Below, piece by piece: positions 29,001-36,286 of a stretch of 64,000 bases of DNA. The stretch comes from Verrucomicrobiales bacterium. GTDB lineage: Bacteria; Verrucomicrobiota; Verrucomicrobiia; Verrucomicrobiales; DEV007. Numbering within the stretch: the first letter of the stretch is position 1; every line of letters starts with the position of its first letter. The notes beneath the pieces are model-generated. The model saw only the letters and a program-made list of their open reading frames with translations. It did not search any database and had not been told where the DNA came from. Location of the stretch: positions 1 through 64,000 of the forward strand of contig JAOFXR010000001.1 of assembly GCA_028047635.1 (NCBI GenBank), in the 5' to 3' direction. The position numbers and the translations under genes were made by a program.

Positions 29001-30426
29001 CGATTTCAGGCTGATTGCCGCGAGTCAAAATGTGGGGGTAGAAGTCTTTCGACCGCATGCTGATTACTTCAATTCCAACAACCCGATAGATCATACTCTT
29101 TTCCTCCCTGCAGGAGCCCACTACTATTGGAGATTCGGAAACGCCGACTTACACAAAACACCCGACGGATTCTATCCCCGATTCGATTATCCTGTAGAAA
29201 CTCAGCTCACCGATGCCAGCTACCACTTTTCCAAATTCCCCGATTTCCCAAGAGGATTCTCATCTTCCGAAGGGATGACCCCTTCCCAACCGATCTCGAG
29301 CGGCGACTTTGACAATGGCGTTGCCCTCACCGTAGACGGCCCCTACATCAACAAGCCGGATGGTGGAAACCGTTCGAATCGCTGGGGAGTTAGCCGCGGG
29401 GATGCTTTTTCAGATGTTCCCACGCCCTACTTTGACAACAACTGGGGACAGGCAATCCAGGGGCCCGGCTACTTTTCCCCCAACCGCCAGATCAGTTCAC
29501 CGGTGATGTTTGGTTCGCTTCCCACAGGAGTGAAACGAAACATCCCCTGGCAAACGCTCCTCTTCCGTCCGCAACCCTGGGGACACCCCGCTGATCCCGG
29601 TAGACCGCATCCCGGTCATGAAGGCCTCAAAGACCACTACCTTCTCGATCTTTTCTGGATGCCCGTAGTCGAGCCCTACGCCATCAGCGAACCCTTCTCC
29701 ACCGCTGGCAAAATCAATCTCAACTACCAAATTCTGCCTTTCACCAATGTAAAACGAGCGACCGGACTTCATGGCGTGATGAAAGCAGAAGAGATGCTGA
29801 TCATTTCAGATCAAGATGCCGCACACTATAAGAACTGGGACCACGCTCTCGCCGACTACTACGTCCCCCCCCTTCCCGACCAGGTCAACTTACGTCACCT
29901 TATCGATATTGATGAGACACTGAAACAATTCGACGATCGATTTTTGAACGGGGAAATCTTTCGCTCGGCAACCGAGATTTGTGAAATGCATCTAATCCCT
30001 TTGCGAGAGCGTCCCGTAATGAGTTCATTGAACATTCCCGTGCCTGAGGAAGGCAAAAAAATTCAACCTCGCATTGATCAAATTATGGAAAGTTTCTGGG
30101 AGAACCACAGCCCCACCGGAGACAATTCCAGAGAGCGCCCCTACTCAAATATTTACCCACGACTGACAACGAAGTCGAACACGTTCAGAGTCCACGCCAG
30201 GGTTCAGGTCCTCAAAAAAGCAAGAGACAGCGACCACGAGACCTTTAACCCTAACAAAGACACTGTTTCGAGTGAATGGCGCGGTGAAACGCTTTTGGAA
30301 CGTTACATCGATCCTAACAATGAATCAATTCCTGACTACGCAAAATCAGGCAATGTCCTGAACAAGGAAAATCTCGATCGTTTTTATCAGTATCGAATAC
30401 TCTATCAAAAACGGTTCGAGGGCTAA
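26056..30426 (+). CDS. Verru/Chthon cassette protein A, very large GspK-like protein
   Basis: A 1456-residue protein. Its N-terminus, SVGAALISILLVMALMVILV (about 15-34), is a Gly-ended leader and hydrophobic helix without the +5 Glu, as in GspK/PilX. EVATNLVISQLRSG follows. WTDDECSKLNINTASEP (about 235-251) resembles the GspK block around L-N-x-N-T, and a second GKINLNYQ lies near residue 1217. The bulk is soluble, aromatic- and Pro-rich, and about four times the usual GspK length. It is presumably exported on the tip of a pseudopilus with B, C and D. No ATPase, platform or secretin gene lies beside it. Family identity with cassette protein A is from memory. Confidence 0.83.
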   Translation: MKLRHRSQRQRNHKRSVGAALISILLVMALMVILVIAIVMLAQAERQSAAVYENQISSQDLSEVATNLVISQLRSGTVGKSETWASQPGAIRKYGENGDFLAGYKLFSDDDMIVSDEEELLEDLPPSNWQNETEHFIDLNAPSMMDKDLIFPIIDPRAQGTVEGFEISETIEGTVLADDNTARLPMPVRWLYMLEDGTTGHLDPKTGKFAGVRANGQRIAPDKDNPIIGRVAFWTDDECSKLNINTASEPTFWDTPKSVSREDLWYGRAQPTQKEYQRFPGHPATTALSPVLFGNEVIRKTIAELDGDSMRTSRRLSRDMQKNSEIKEVIYDLIPRVNTGGSEGATRVNARGDLGVEPDEDRLYASVDEFIFKAPRLQKQAGERESSEIVSRDLLEKSRFFLTAHSRAPELNLYGLPRVSIWPTTADQDSNQYLTGFDNLIRFCSTTSSGQPYYFTRMNADSPTDDWRKIRRNQEVYGYLKELTSQPVPGIGKDFASKFGPDREQILTEIFDYVRTTNLFDDNHPKLFYTGKESGANRQTQFTNGRTLYWSKGELKENFNGTHQGHGQVAPIQIGDTMGFGRFPTFSEFSIALICCASPGNSPRPQRTGGERIVDSVPMRLPPGYEGGTTRIHYTNFPPLDPHPKQVNVRGLPVEKWPFLPVRDRKDRLRHANDPNHPGYDPLNWNHALPVWRGWHTGLTDPTNCKKEEIVVQLCLISEAFIPGQGWSSINSRMRTHWTGLDSLRINKEELGLQPIIKRNRSGSLSSGFHGRAWGGNAGFRGNTDFGFVSEPIKIDITSEKIEFSQEEPLILDVFCEHNGYTSQLIQRINLEFPNADFPVPAIQKEGTRERRGRPETSARFWWSFNNSKINNARKFPDPDPRPDIPWHVNGQALVEGRKKSRTGRVLQDNKLIGAYFWGGRLTGKGSNPGSPWTATNNHSDDAKTLDPRWRPGVHKGGLWREGDVVRSLNPFHGSGNQVAGGDFRLIAASQNVGVEVFRPHADYFNSNNPIDHTLFLPAGAHYYWRFGNADLHKTPDGFYPRFDYPVETQLTDASYHFSKFPDFPRGFSSSEGMTPSQPISSGDFDNGVALTVDGPYINKPDGGNRSNRWGVSRGDAFSDVPTPYFDNNWGQAIQGPGYFSPNRQISSPVMFGSLPTGVKRNIPWQTLLFRPQPWGHPADPGRPHPGHEGLKDHYLLDLFWMPVVEPYAISEPFSTAGKINLNYQILPFTNVKRATGLHGVMKAEEMLIISDQDAAHYKNWDHALADYYVPPLPDQVNLRHLIDIDETLKQFDDRFLNGEIFRSATEICEMHLIPLRERPVMSSLNIPVPEEGKKIQPRIDQIMESFWENHSPTGDNSRERPYSNIYPRLTTKSNTFRVHARVQVLKKARDSDHETFNPNKDTVSSEWRGETLLERYIDPNNESIPDYAKSGNVLNKENLDRFYQYRILYQKRFEG

Positions 30427-30487
30427 GGTAGTTTTCCTGCCACCTCAATAACGTTAAAAAATGAAAGGACGAAAAAGTAATAGTTAA

Positions 30488-30645
30488 AGGGCACCTCCGG
30501 CAACCTCCTTTCTCGTCTGGATTCTCAGAATGGTCACCCATTTCGTTCTGAAAAATCCAGTTAATGCCTATTAGCTGGATCATTCACGCCTCATTTCAAC
30601 CGTTCTGACTGCTCCAAACTTCTGGATGAGTTACCGGAGGTCCCC
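30488..30645. repeat. Imperfect inverted repeat enclosing a hairpin, in a 303-bp gap
   Basis: The gap 30427-30729 between convergent genes has no credible gene. It holds near-complementary ends: GGGCACCTCCGGCAAC at about 30489-30504 and GTTACCGGAGGTCCCC at 30630-30645 (14 of 16 pair). Inside is a stem-loop at 30555-30580 (ATCCAGTTAAT / ATTAGCTGGAT, one G-U pair, 4-base loop). It could be a folded RNA or a small non-autonomous mobile element. No target-site duplication was identified. Confidence 0.4.
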
Positions 30646-30729
30646 TAAAGAAAAAGGCCTCAGCGAACATAGCGAGTGGAAGCCAGTCGAGAATTCCGAA
30701 GCTGTTCGAATTCTTCCCACAAAGTCGGA

Positions 30730-32073
30730 TTAACCTAACAGGGTTGAGTCAAAGACCTCCCCCTGTTCACTCTGCCCAAGAACCTCTTCAAACACGGCGG
30801 CGGTCGACTTCGCCATCGCCTCGCGGCTGTTTTTCTCCAGGACCCAGTCACGGGCCTTACGACCGAGATCCTGACAACGACCCGAATCGGCGAGAAGTTC
30901 AGCTAACTTCGCCGCGAGATCGTCGACGTCCTCAGGCTCGCAAAGCAATCCGCCACCACTTTCGCCCACCATCTCAGGATAAGCCCCCCGCTTCGGAACC
31001 ACCACAGGAAGTCTGCAAGCCATCGCTTCGAGAACGCTCAATCCTTTAGGCTCGATAAAGCGCGCCGGCACCGTGAAAACATCAATCCCGCTCAGCATTT
31101 TCAGTTTCTTCTCAGCATCCGGCGAAATATGGATCCGGCAACGCGCCTCTACCCCGGCGACCCGAATCTTCTCACGCTGTGCTTCGACAAACGCCTCGTC
31201 CTTAGGGGAAAGCCAACCGCCCGCTTCCAACTGCACTTCCGGATCCGATACTGCCAATTTCAAAAAAGCATCCACGGCAAGGTCGAAACCTTTTTCCGGA
31301 GCGAGACGGGCAAAGTAGCCAACGACACGCCGGGGCTTTCGACCGGACCTCATTTCAAGCACCTGATCAGCGCTCTCCGTCTCAATTCCTAACGGAGTGA
31401 TAAAAAATCGATCCAAGGGCACCTCAAGAATCGAAGCAATATGATCGCGGTAATAATCGGAAAACGTGAGAAATCCATCCGCCTGCGCAGAAAGCCGTCG
31501 CATTTCCTTAAGCACTTTAGCCCTCCACGGTTCCTCCAATTCGTCGAGAAAAACATCATCCCCCTGCAGCGTGACAAGAACAGGGATCTCCAACTCCCGT
31601 TGAAGCGCCGGAATACATCCACCGACAAGCAAATTGGTGAGACAAATCAAATCAGGCTTCACGATTTCTTTGAGCCAGAGCACGAGGCGTTTTACTTCCT
31701 TCTTTTGAAAACCATCCTCCCCTTTGACCATCGACAACGTCATTGATCCGAGTTCTTTCGCACTCACGGAAACAGCTCCGGAGGCGACTCGACGAATCAA
31801 CCTGGGGTTGTCCAGCCAACGATCCAGAAATCGAGGGAGCCAACGAAAGAGCGGTATCTTCTGTTGGAGATAAACATTGACGCCTCCGAAGAAAACCTGA
31901 TCCACCGAGCGATCCTCTTCATCCACTCGAATCGGAGTGTAGAGAGGAAGCAGCATCGCATCCCAACCCAGTTGCTCCAGTCCCGCAACGAGCGCGTTGT
32001 CACGAATGCAACTGCCACAGTACATGCCTCCTGCGCCAGCAGTGATGTATACGATTTTCGGGGGAGAGCTCAA
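30730..32073 (-). CDS. GT4 family glycosyltransferase (GT-B fold)
   Basis: A 447-residue cytoplasmic enzyme with two Rossmann-like halves. The N-terminal half begins KIVYITAGAGGMYCGSCIRD, with a glycine-rich acceptor loop. The C-terminal half has RRVVGYFARLAPEKGFDLAV and the donor-binding EX7E block (ARFIEPKGLSVLEAMACRLP), then GGLLCEPEDVDDLA. These are standard GT4 features using a nucleotide-diphospho-sugar. The acceptor and product are unknown. It is divergent from the PQQ-like propeller gene. Confidence 0.9.
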   Translation of the reverse strand: MSSPPKIVYITAGAGGMYCGSCIRDNALVAGLEQLGWDAMLLPLYTPIRVDEEDRSVDQVFFGGVNVYLQQKIPLFRWLPRFLDRWLDNPRLIRRVASGAVSVSAKELGSMTLSMVKGEDGFQKKEVKRLVLWLKEIVKPDLICLTNLLVGGCIPALQRELEIPVLVTLQGDDVFLDELEEPWRAKVLKEMRRLSAQADGFLTFSDYYRDHIASILEVPLDRFFITPLGIETESADQVLEMRSGRKPRRVVGYFARLAPEKGFDLAVDAFLKLAVSDPEVQLEAGGWLSPKDEAFVEAQREKIRVAGVEARCRIHISPDAEKKLKMLSGIDVFTVPARFIEPKGLSVLEAMACRLPVVVPKRGAYPEMVGESGGGLLCEPEDVDDLAAKLAELLADSGRCQDLGRKARDWVLEKNSREAMAKSTAAVFEEVLGQSEQGEVFDSTLLG

Positions 32074-32149
32074 GATTCGCAGATTTTGTCTTCGTATAAA
32101 TAAAGCGGAGGCGCGTCATAACGCCAGTGATAGATTCTTGGACACGCGT

Positions 32150-33721
32150 ATGCTCAACCTGTTCATGAAATCCTTTTTCCCTCCCCTCGCAGTTCTCACG
32201 TTTTGCCTGACTTCCATTTCCGCGCTTGCTGATTGGCCCCAGTGGCGTGGCCCGGAGCGCAATGGAACTGCCAGCGCTAAATCAGCGCTTCCCGACACCT
32301 TCGCCGAGGATTACGAACTGACCAAGCGCTGGGAAACGAGCGATGAGATCCCCAGCGATCACTATGGGGGCCACGGCAGTGTCATCGCGGCAGAGGGAAT
32401 GGTCTATCTCTCCCTCGTCTGGCATCAGGACGAGCCGACCGAAACACGCAAGATAGATTCAGATGTTCTTTCCACTCTCGGTTATCGTGGCGTTCGCAGT
32501 ATCGGTGAAGAAACGGTAAAAGCGATGGAGCACGAACGCTTGAACCTGAGTCGCCGACTCCGCGGTGCCGCCCTCGACGAGTGGGCGCAAAACTGGGTTG
32601 AGACGAATCTCGATAAAAAGACCCAACTCAGCCTCGGCAGCTGGGTCGTCGGAAGATTTAAGAAAGGAAAAGCGGCCATACCACTTTCTGTCTACGACAC
32701 GCTCCAGACGGTCTCAAAAAAGGAGTTCGCCAATCAAAGCGAAGTAGAAGCCTGGGTAAACGCTCAAGGATTTGATCCGGTCGTTCGTGACCAAATCATC
32801 AAAGCAATCCCAGCGACGAAGAAAGTAGCCAACGATGTCATCCTTTGTCTCAGCGGTGAAGACGGCTCTGTTATCTGGCGCTTTGAAACGGGGGGAAAAC
32901 CCAGTGGACGCGGCTCTTCCAGCACTCCGTGTTTCGCCGAAGGAAAGGTGATTGCCGCTCTCAGCGAAAACATTTACTGCGTCGACGCAAAAACGGGAGA
33001 CGAGATCTGGCGGGCCCCACTTGAAGGAAAGAGCGGTCCTGCTTCCTCGCCGCTGGTTTCCGGCGATACGGTTTTTATCCAACAGAATCGACTCACCGCC
33101 TTCGACCTCGCAACCGGCGAAGAACGCTGGTCGAATACAGAGATCAAGGGAGCGAACGCTTCGCCGGCGATTTGGAACGGCACTGTCCTGTGCAATTCTC
33201 AGAAGGAGTTTTTCGGGGTCGACGCCGTCACTGGCGAGACACAGTGGAAACGTCCAGGAGGCGGCGATGCTACTCCCGTGGTCTCCGGGGATCATGTCAT
33301 CGTCACCAGTAAGATTGATGGGAAAAATCTCGTCGCTTACCAGCTCTCCGAAGCAGGTCCGGAAGAGCTATGGGCACAGGCGTTTCTAGCCCGTCGCTAT
33401 GGATCCAGTCCCATCGTTTTTGAGGATGCCGTTTATCATCTGGGAAGTGAAAGACACCTCTGCCTCGATTTGAAGTCAGGTAAAATCCTGTGGGAGCGGA
33501 AAGCACAGTCGTCCATCTCGTCGCCCCTGCTGGTCGGTGGAAAATTACTGGTCTATGAAAATCGTGGCGGATTTATCTCAGTGATCGCTGCCCGCAAAGA
33601 TGAATACGAACAGCTCGCCCGCACCAAGGTCGGCGCGCTCTATTGTGCTTCTCCCGCGCTCGTCGGAAAAGATCTCTTTTTCCGAACCGCAAAGTCAGTT
33701 TCGAGCCTGCGATTTGAATAA
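32150..33721 (+). CDS. Exported PQQ-like beta-propeller protein
   Basis: About 523 residues from the ATG at 32150, which gives a signal peptide (MLNLFMKSFFPPLAVLTFCL, ending SALADWP). The open frame runs further upstream across the neighbouring GT4 gene's 5' end, so the longer version is rejected; an ATG at 32165 is also possible. Mature start ADWPQWRGPERNG is the common start of PVC-group PQQ-like propellers. Repeated blade motifs follow: GSVIWRFETGG, GDEIWRAPLEG, GEERWSN, GETQWKRPGG and GKILWERKAQ. A helical insertion of about 130 residues splits the first blade. No PQQ ligands were assigned. Probable periplasmic binding or scaffold role. Confidence 0.87.
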   Translation: MLNLFMKSFFPPLAVLTFCLTSISALADWPQWRGPERNGTASAKSALPDTFAEDYELTKRWETSDEIPSDHYGGHGSVIAAEGMVYLSLVWHQDEPTETRKIDSDVLSTLGYRGVRSIGEETVKAMEHERLNLSRRLRGAALDEWAQNWVETNLDKKTQLSLGSWVVGRFKKGKAAIPLSVYDTLQTVSKKEFANQSEVEAWVNAQGFDPVVRDQIIKAIPATKKVANDVILCLSGEDGSVIWRFETGGKPSGRGSSSTPCFAEGKVIAALSENIYCVDAKTGDEIWRAPLEGKSGPASSPLVSGDTVFIQQNRLTAFDLATGEERWSNTEIKGANASPAIWNGTVLCNSQKEFFGVDAVTGETQWKRPGGGDATPVVSGDHVIVTSKIDGKNLVAYQLSEAGPEELWAQAFLARRYGSSPIVFEDAVYHLGSERHLCLDLKSGKILWERKAQSSISSPLLVGGKLLVYENRGGFISVIAARKDEYEQLARTKVGALYCASPALVGKDLFFRTAKSVSSLRFE

Positions 33722-33773
33722 CCCGTGGCTCGGCTAGATAGGATTTAGCAAAAAACTTCATAAAAACCACTTT

Positions 33774-33791
33774 ACAGACAGGTCTGTCTGT
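33774..33791. promoter_or_regulatory. Probable TetR operator upstream of the tetR gene
   Basis: An 18-bp palindrome, ACAGACAGGTCTGTCTGT, with perfect 8-bp arms around GT, ending 16 bp before the tetR ATG. A near copy (15 of 18 bases) lies upstream of the next gene. Position and shape fit a TetR autoregulatory operator. Confidence 0.7.
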
Positions 33792-33807
33792 CCATAGTGA
33801 TTGCAGG

Positions 33808-34368
33808 ATGAAGAAACCAAACGCCAGAGAGCGAATTCTTGAGACAGCCGGCAAGCTGTTTCATAAGCGAGGTTACTCGGAAGTTGGTATCAACGAAATC
33901 ATCAATGAGGCAGAGACTGCCAAAGCAAGCTTCTATCAACACTACCCATCGAAAGAAGCTCTTTGCGAAGCGTGGCTGCAATCGGTTCACGAAAAGTCCG
34001 ATAATCACCTCAAGTCGATTATCGAAGGAGAGGGCGACGCCGATTCAAAACTTTCGGGCTACTTTGATGACCTGCGATCCTACATGATTCAAAGCGAGTT
34101 CCGCGGATGTCCTTACAGCAACACAGGCGTAGTCTCCGGGAATAGCTGCACCGGCATTCAGGAACAGATCCTCGAGCATAAGGATTGCCTCCGCTGTTTT
34201 TTCCGCGAACTCGCCTTCCAAAAGTGTGATGATCGCGAAAAAGCCGACGAGGCAGGTGATCGTATCTTTCTCATCTACTCAGGGGCGACCACTGAAACGC
34301 AGAACCTTAAAGAAATCTGGCCTGTGGACATCGCACAACAAGCAGCGCTTCAACTGATCCAATTCTAA
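33808..34368 (+). CDS. TetR/AcrR family transcriptional regulator
   Basis: A 186-residue repressor-type protein. The N-terminal helix-turn-helix is textbook TetR: RILETAGKLFHKRGYSEVGI, then KASFYQHYPSKEALCEAWL. The C-terminal ligand domain contains RGCPYSNTG, a pattern seen in many AcrR-type regulators, and is unusually Cys-rich (GCPYS, NSCTG, DCLRC, QKCDD), which might allow thiol or metal sensing. Perfect and near-perfect palindromes sit directly before this gene and before the ECF sigma gene 58 bp downstream. It therefore probably represses both itself and the sigma factor until a ligand or stress signal releases it. Confidence 0.93.
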   Translation: MKKPNARERILETAGKLFHKRGYSEVGINEIINEAETAKASFYQHYPSKEALCEAWLQSVHEKSDNHLKSIIEGEGDADSKLSGYFDDLRSYMIQSEFRGCPYSNTGVVSGNSCTGIQEQILEHKDCLRCFFRELAFQKCDDREKADEAGDRIFLIYSGATTETQNLKEIWPVDIAQQAALQLIQF

Positions 34369-34384
34369 TTTTTTTACGTAACAA

Positions 34385-34402
34385 ACAGACAGACCTTTCT
34401 GT
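34385..34402. promoter_or_regulatory. Second copy of the TetR operator, before the ECF sigma gene
   Basis: ACAGACAGACCTTTCTGT matches the upstream palindrome at 15 of 18 positions, including the whole left arm. It lies 24 bp before the ATG of the sigma gene and 16 bp after the tetR stop. An internal promoter under TetR control is inferred. Confidence 0.65.
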
Positions 34403-34426
34403 ATAGAACTCTGACCCAAAGCTACT

Positions 34427-35017
34427 ATGACACAGCACACTCTCGATCCTGAGAACTGGAATATGGCGCACCGCACCTATTTAATTCAGTTTGCTCTACC
34501 ACGCATCTCTGACTACGGGACTGCTGAGGACCTCGTTCAAGAGGTTTTCCTCTCGGCATGGAAGGCAAAATCTCGCTTTCGTGGAGATTGCACGGAGCGC
34601 ACCTGGCTCACGGGGATTCTGCGGAATAAGATCATCGATCTTTACCGTCGCAATGGGAGACGTCCTTCGGTTTTAACCACAGACCTCGACGCATCTGCCA
34701 ACAACGATGATGATAACTTCTCGTGGATCGACCAGCAGCCTGACCTTCGCTCAACAAACCAGCCCCAGGCTCAAACCGAGAAGCATGAATTTCTTGAAGA
34801 ACTCGAGACAGCCGTGACCGGTCTCCCCGACAAAATGGGCCAGGCGTTTAGAATGAGAGAAATCGAAGGTTTCTCAACTGATGAAATCACAGACGAGTTG
34901 AACATATCAAAATCAAATCTGTGGGTTCTCATCCACCGGGCGAAACAGTCGTTGAATGAGCAATTAAGCCCCAACTGGGATGGAATCGACGAGTTCGGAG
35001 GCCAAAGAGCTGCGTAG
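34427..35017 (+). CDS. ECF-type RNA polymerase sigma factor
   Basis: A 196-residue alternative sigma factor. Region 2 spans about 20-80: AEDLVQEVFLSAWKAKSRFR, then ERTWLTGILRNKIIDLYRRN, the -10 binding helix. A 45-residue acidic linker follows. Region 4 is at about 125-180: GLPDKMGQAFRMREIEGFST, then DELNISKSNLWVLIHRAKQS, the -35 helix-turn-helix. No region 1.1 or 3 is present. No anti-sigma gene with a zinc-finger motif follows, so control is likely transcriptional through the TetR operator just upstream. The regulon is unknown. Confidence 0.92.
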   Translation: MTQHTLDPENWNMAHRTYLIQFALPRISDYGTAEDLVQEVFLSAWKAKSRFRGDCTERTWLTGILRNKIIDLYRRNGRRPSVLTTDLDASANNDDDNFSWIDQQPDLRSTNQPQAQTEKHEFLEELETAVTGLPDKMGQAFRMREIEGFSTDEITDELNISKSNLWVLIHRAKQSLNEQLSPNWDGIDEFGGQRAA

Positions 35018-35164
35018 TGATAGAATAATTAGTAAAAAAGGTGACTCTTCCGCTCCCTTTGTTCGTCTAACCTTGAGACTGCTGTCACACTCACTGTCAC
35101 TTTTTAAAGAATCCTGACATTAGAAGGTAGTCAGCAGAAATACTAACTCGGGAATCAATAGGAC

Positions 35165-35305
35165 ATGTCAGAGATCGCAAAACGGATTATTCGTCAGCAA
35201 TGGGAAAATCGCCATCACCCTGACGGCAACATGCGATCTCAGGCCCTAACCTTAATCGTCACACACGTGGCCATGCTGCGAAAGTGGCAGAGGTCAAGGG
35301 ACTGA
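35165..35305 (+). CDS. Possible 46-residue basic peptide downstream of the ECF sigma gene
   Basis: ATG to TGA frame encoding a small basic, helix-prone peptide (MSEIAKRIIRQQWENRHHPD, then ALTLIVTHVAMLRKWQRSRD). It lies where an anti-sigma gene would be expected and is followed 45 bp later by a terminator. It has no cysteines, so it is not an HC2-type zinc anti-sigma. A weak AGGA lies just before the ATG. It could be chance. Confidence 0.3.
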   Translation: MSEIAKRIIRQQWENRHHPDGNMRSQALTLIVTHVAMLRKWQRSRD

Positions 35306-35350
35306 GATCCCTGGCTAAAATTTCAGTTAGCTAACTGGACTGATCCCCTC

Positions 35351-35390
35351 TAAAAGACCGATATCCTCCTCGCAGGGTGTCGGTCTTTTA
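35351..35390 (+). terminator. Strong hairpin terminator after the TetR/ECF unit
   Basis: TAAAAGACCGATA pairs with TGTCGGTCTTTTA (13 bp, one G-U) around a GC-containing loop, followed by further T-rich sequence. It closes the tetR-ECF sigma transcript before the peptidase gene. Confidence 0.82.
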
Positions 35391-35448
35391 CTGTAATTTT
35401 CAAAAACTTTCTCTTTATTTTTACTTAATAAGCATTAATTTCTAAATT

Positions 35449-36285
35449 ATGTTTAATTTCCGCGCATATTTAGGAGTTTTTTTTAGTGCCCTGCTAATTG
35501 TTTCGCTCCCCACTCTCTCGCGAGGCGAGCCCAAAGGTTCCGGGACTCGATCCTTCCGCCCTATTGCCCCGGTTAAACACATTCAGATTAAGCAGAACGT
35601 AAACGACGGGATGGCTAAAATGAAGAGCCAGTCGGTGAAGATAGCCATTCCCCCTCCCCCCATCCCGGAAACAGCGGCTTCCCTTTTCCCTGATGACAGC
35701 GTTCCTGAAGTCAACCTTCCACCCGAAACTCTGCAGGACGTGGATCATGACAGCGGTGAATTCAACGAAACCGACGAGATTCCTGAAACCGACGGAAAAG
35801 TTTCGGGAGCCACCCTCGAAGCACTGCGGAACGAAGCACACAAACTGGCCACCGAGGGGCTAACCTACTCATTTGGCGCAGACGACCCAAAGACTGGTGG
35901 TCTCGATTGCTCAGGAGCGATGCAACACCTCTTCAACAAAATTGGCATTAGAGATATCCCCCGCACCTCCTACGGTCAATACGACTGGCTTAAGAAAAAG
36001 AAGACTCTCGATGATGTCTACGGAAAAGGAGCAAGCAAGAAACTCTTAAAAAAACTATCACCGGGCGATCTTATTTTCTGGGGCGGCACCTGGAAGTCAG
36101 GCCATCGCGTTTCTCACGTCATGCTTTACATGGGCTACGACCCGAATGAAGACAAGCACTGGGTTTTCGGAGCCCGGGGCAAAAGCTCAAAGGGCAAATT
36201 CGGACATGGAGTCGACCTTTTTGAACTCGAGCCCAATCGCGGCAGGCTGATCGCACACGGAAAAGTTCCGGGGTTGAACTACTGA
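35449..36285 (+). CDS. Secreted NlpC/P60 (C40) peptidase
   Basis: A 278-residue protein with a signal peptide (about 1-26), a disordered Pro/Glu-rich linker (about 30-120) and a C-terminal NlpC/P60 domain. The catalytic cysteine is in GGLDCSGAMQHLF (about residue 156), the histidine in HRVSHVMLYMG (about 223), and PRTSYGQYDWL and LSPGDLIFWGG are family blocks. Such enzymes cut gamma-D-glutamyl-diaminopimelate bonds in peptidoglycan. The insert KKKKTLDDVYGKGASKKLLK within the domain is longer and more basic than usual. It stands alone after a terminator and is convergent with the SNF2 gene one base away. Confidence 0.92.
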   Translation: MFNFRAYLGVFFSALLIVSLPTLSRGEPKGSGTRSFRPIAPVKHIQIKQNVNDGMAKMKSQSVKIAIPPPPIPETAASLFPDDSVPEVNLPPETLQDVDHDSGEFNETDEIPETDGKVSGATLEALRNEAHKLATEGLTYSFGADDPKTGGLDCSGAMQHLFNKIGIRDIPRTSYGQYDWLKKKKTLDDVYGKGASKKLLKKLSPGDLIFWGGTWKSGHRVSHVMLYMGYDPNEDKHWVFGARGKSSKGKFGHGVDLFELEPNRGRLIAHGKVPGLNY

Positions 36286-36286
36286 G

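Larger units (their letters stand above)
35018..35448. other. Non-coding gap with a short possible gene and a terminator
   Basis: A 431-bp region between the ECF sigma gene and the NlpC/P60 gene. It holds a possible 46-codon frame (35165-35305) and a strong terminator (35351-35390), both listed separately. The last 60 bp are AT-rich and probably contain the promoter of the peptidase gene. No tRNA-like fold was seen. Confidence 0.5.

Noticed and set aside
31997-32149. N-terminal extension of the PQQ-like propeller frame
   Set aside because: It overlaps the 5' end of the divergent GT4 gene and would bury the signal peptide.
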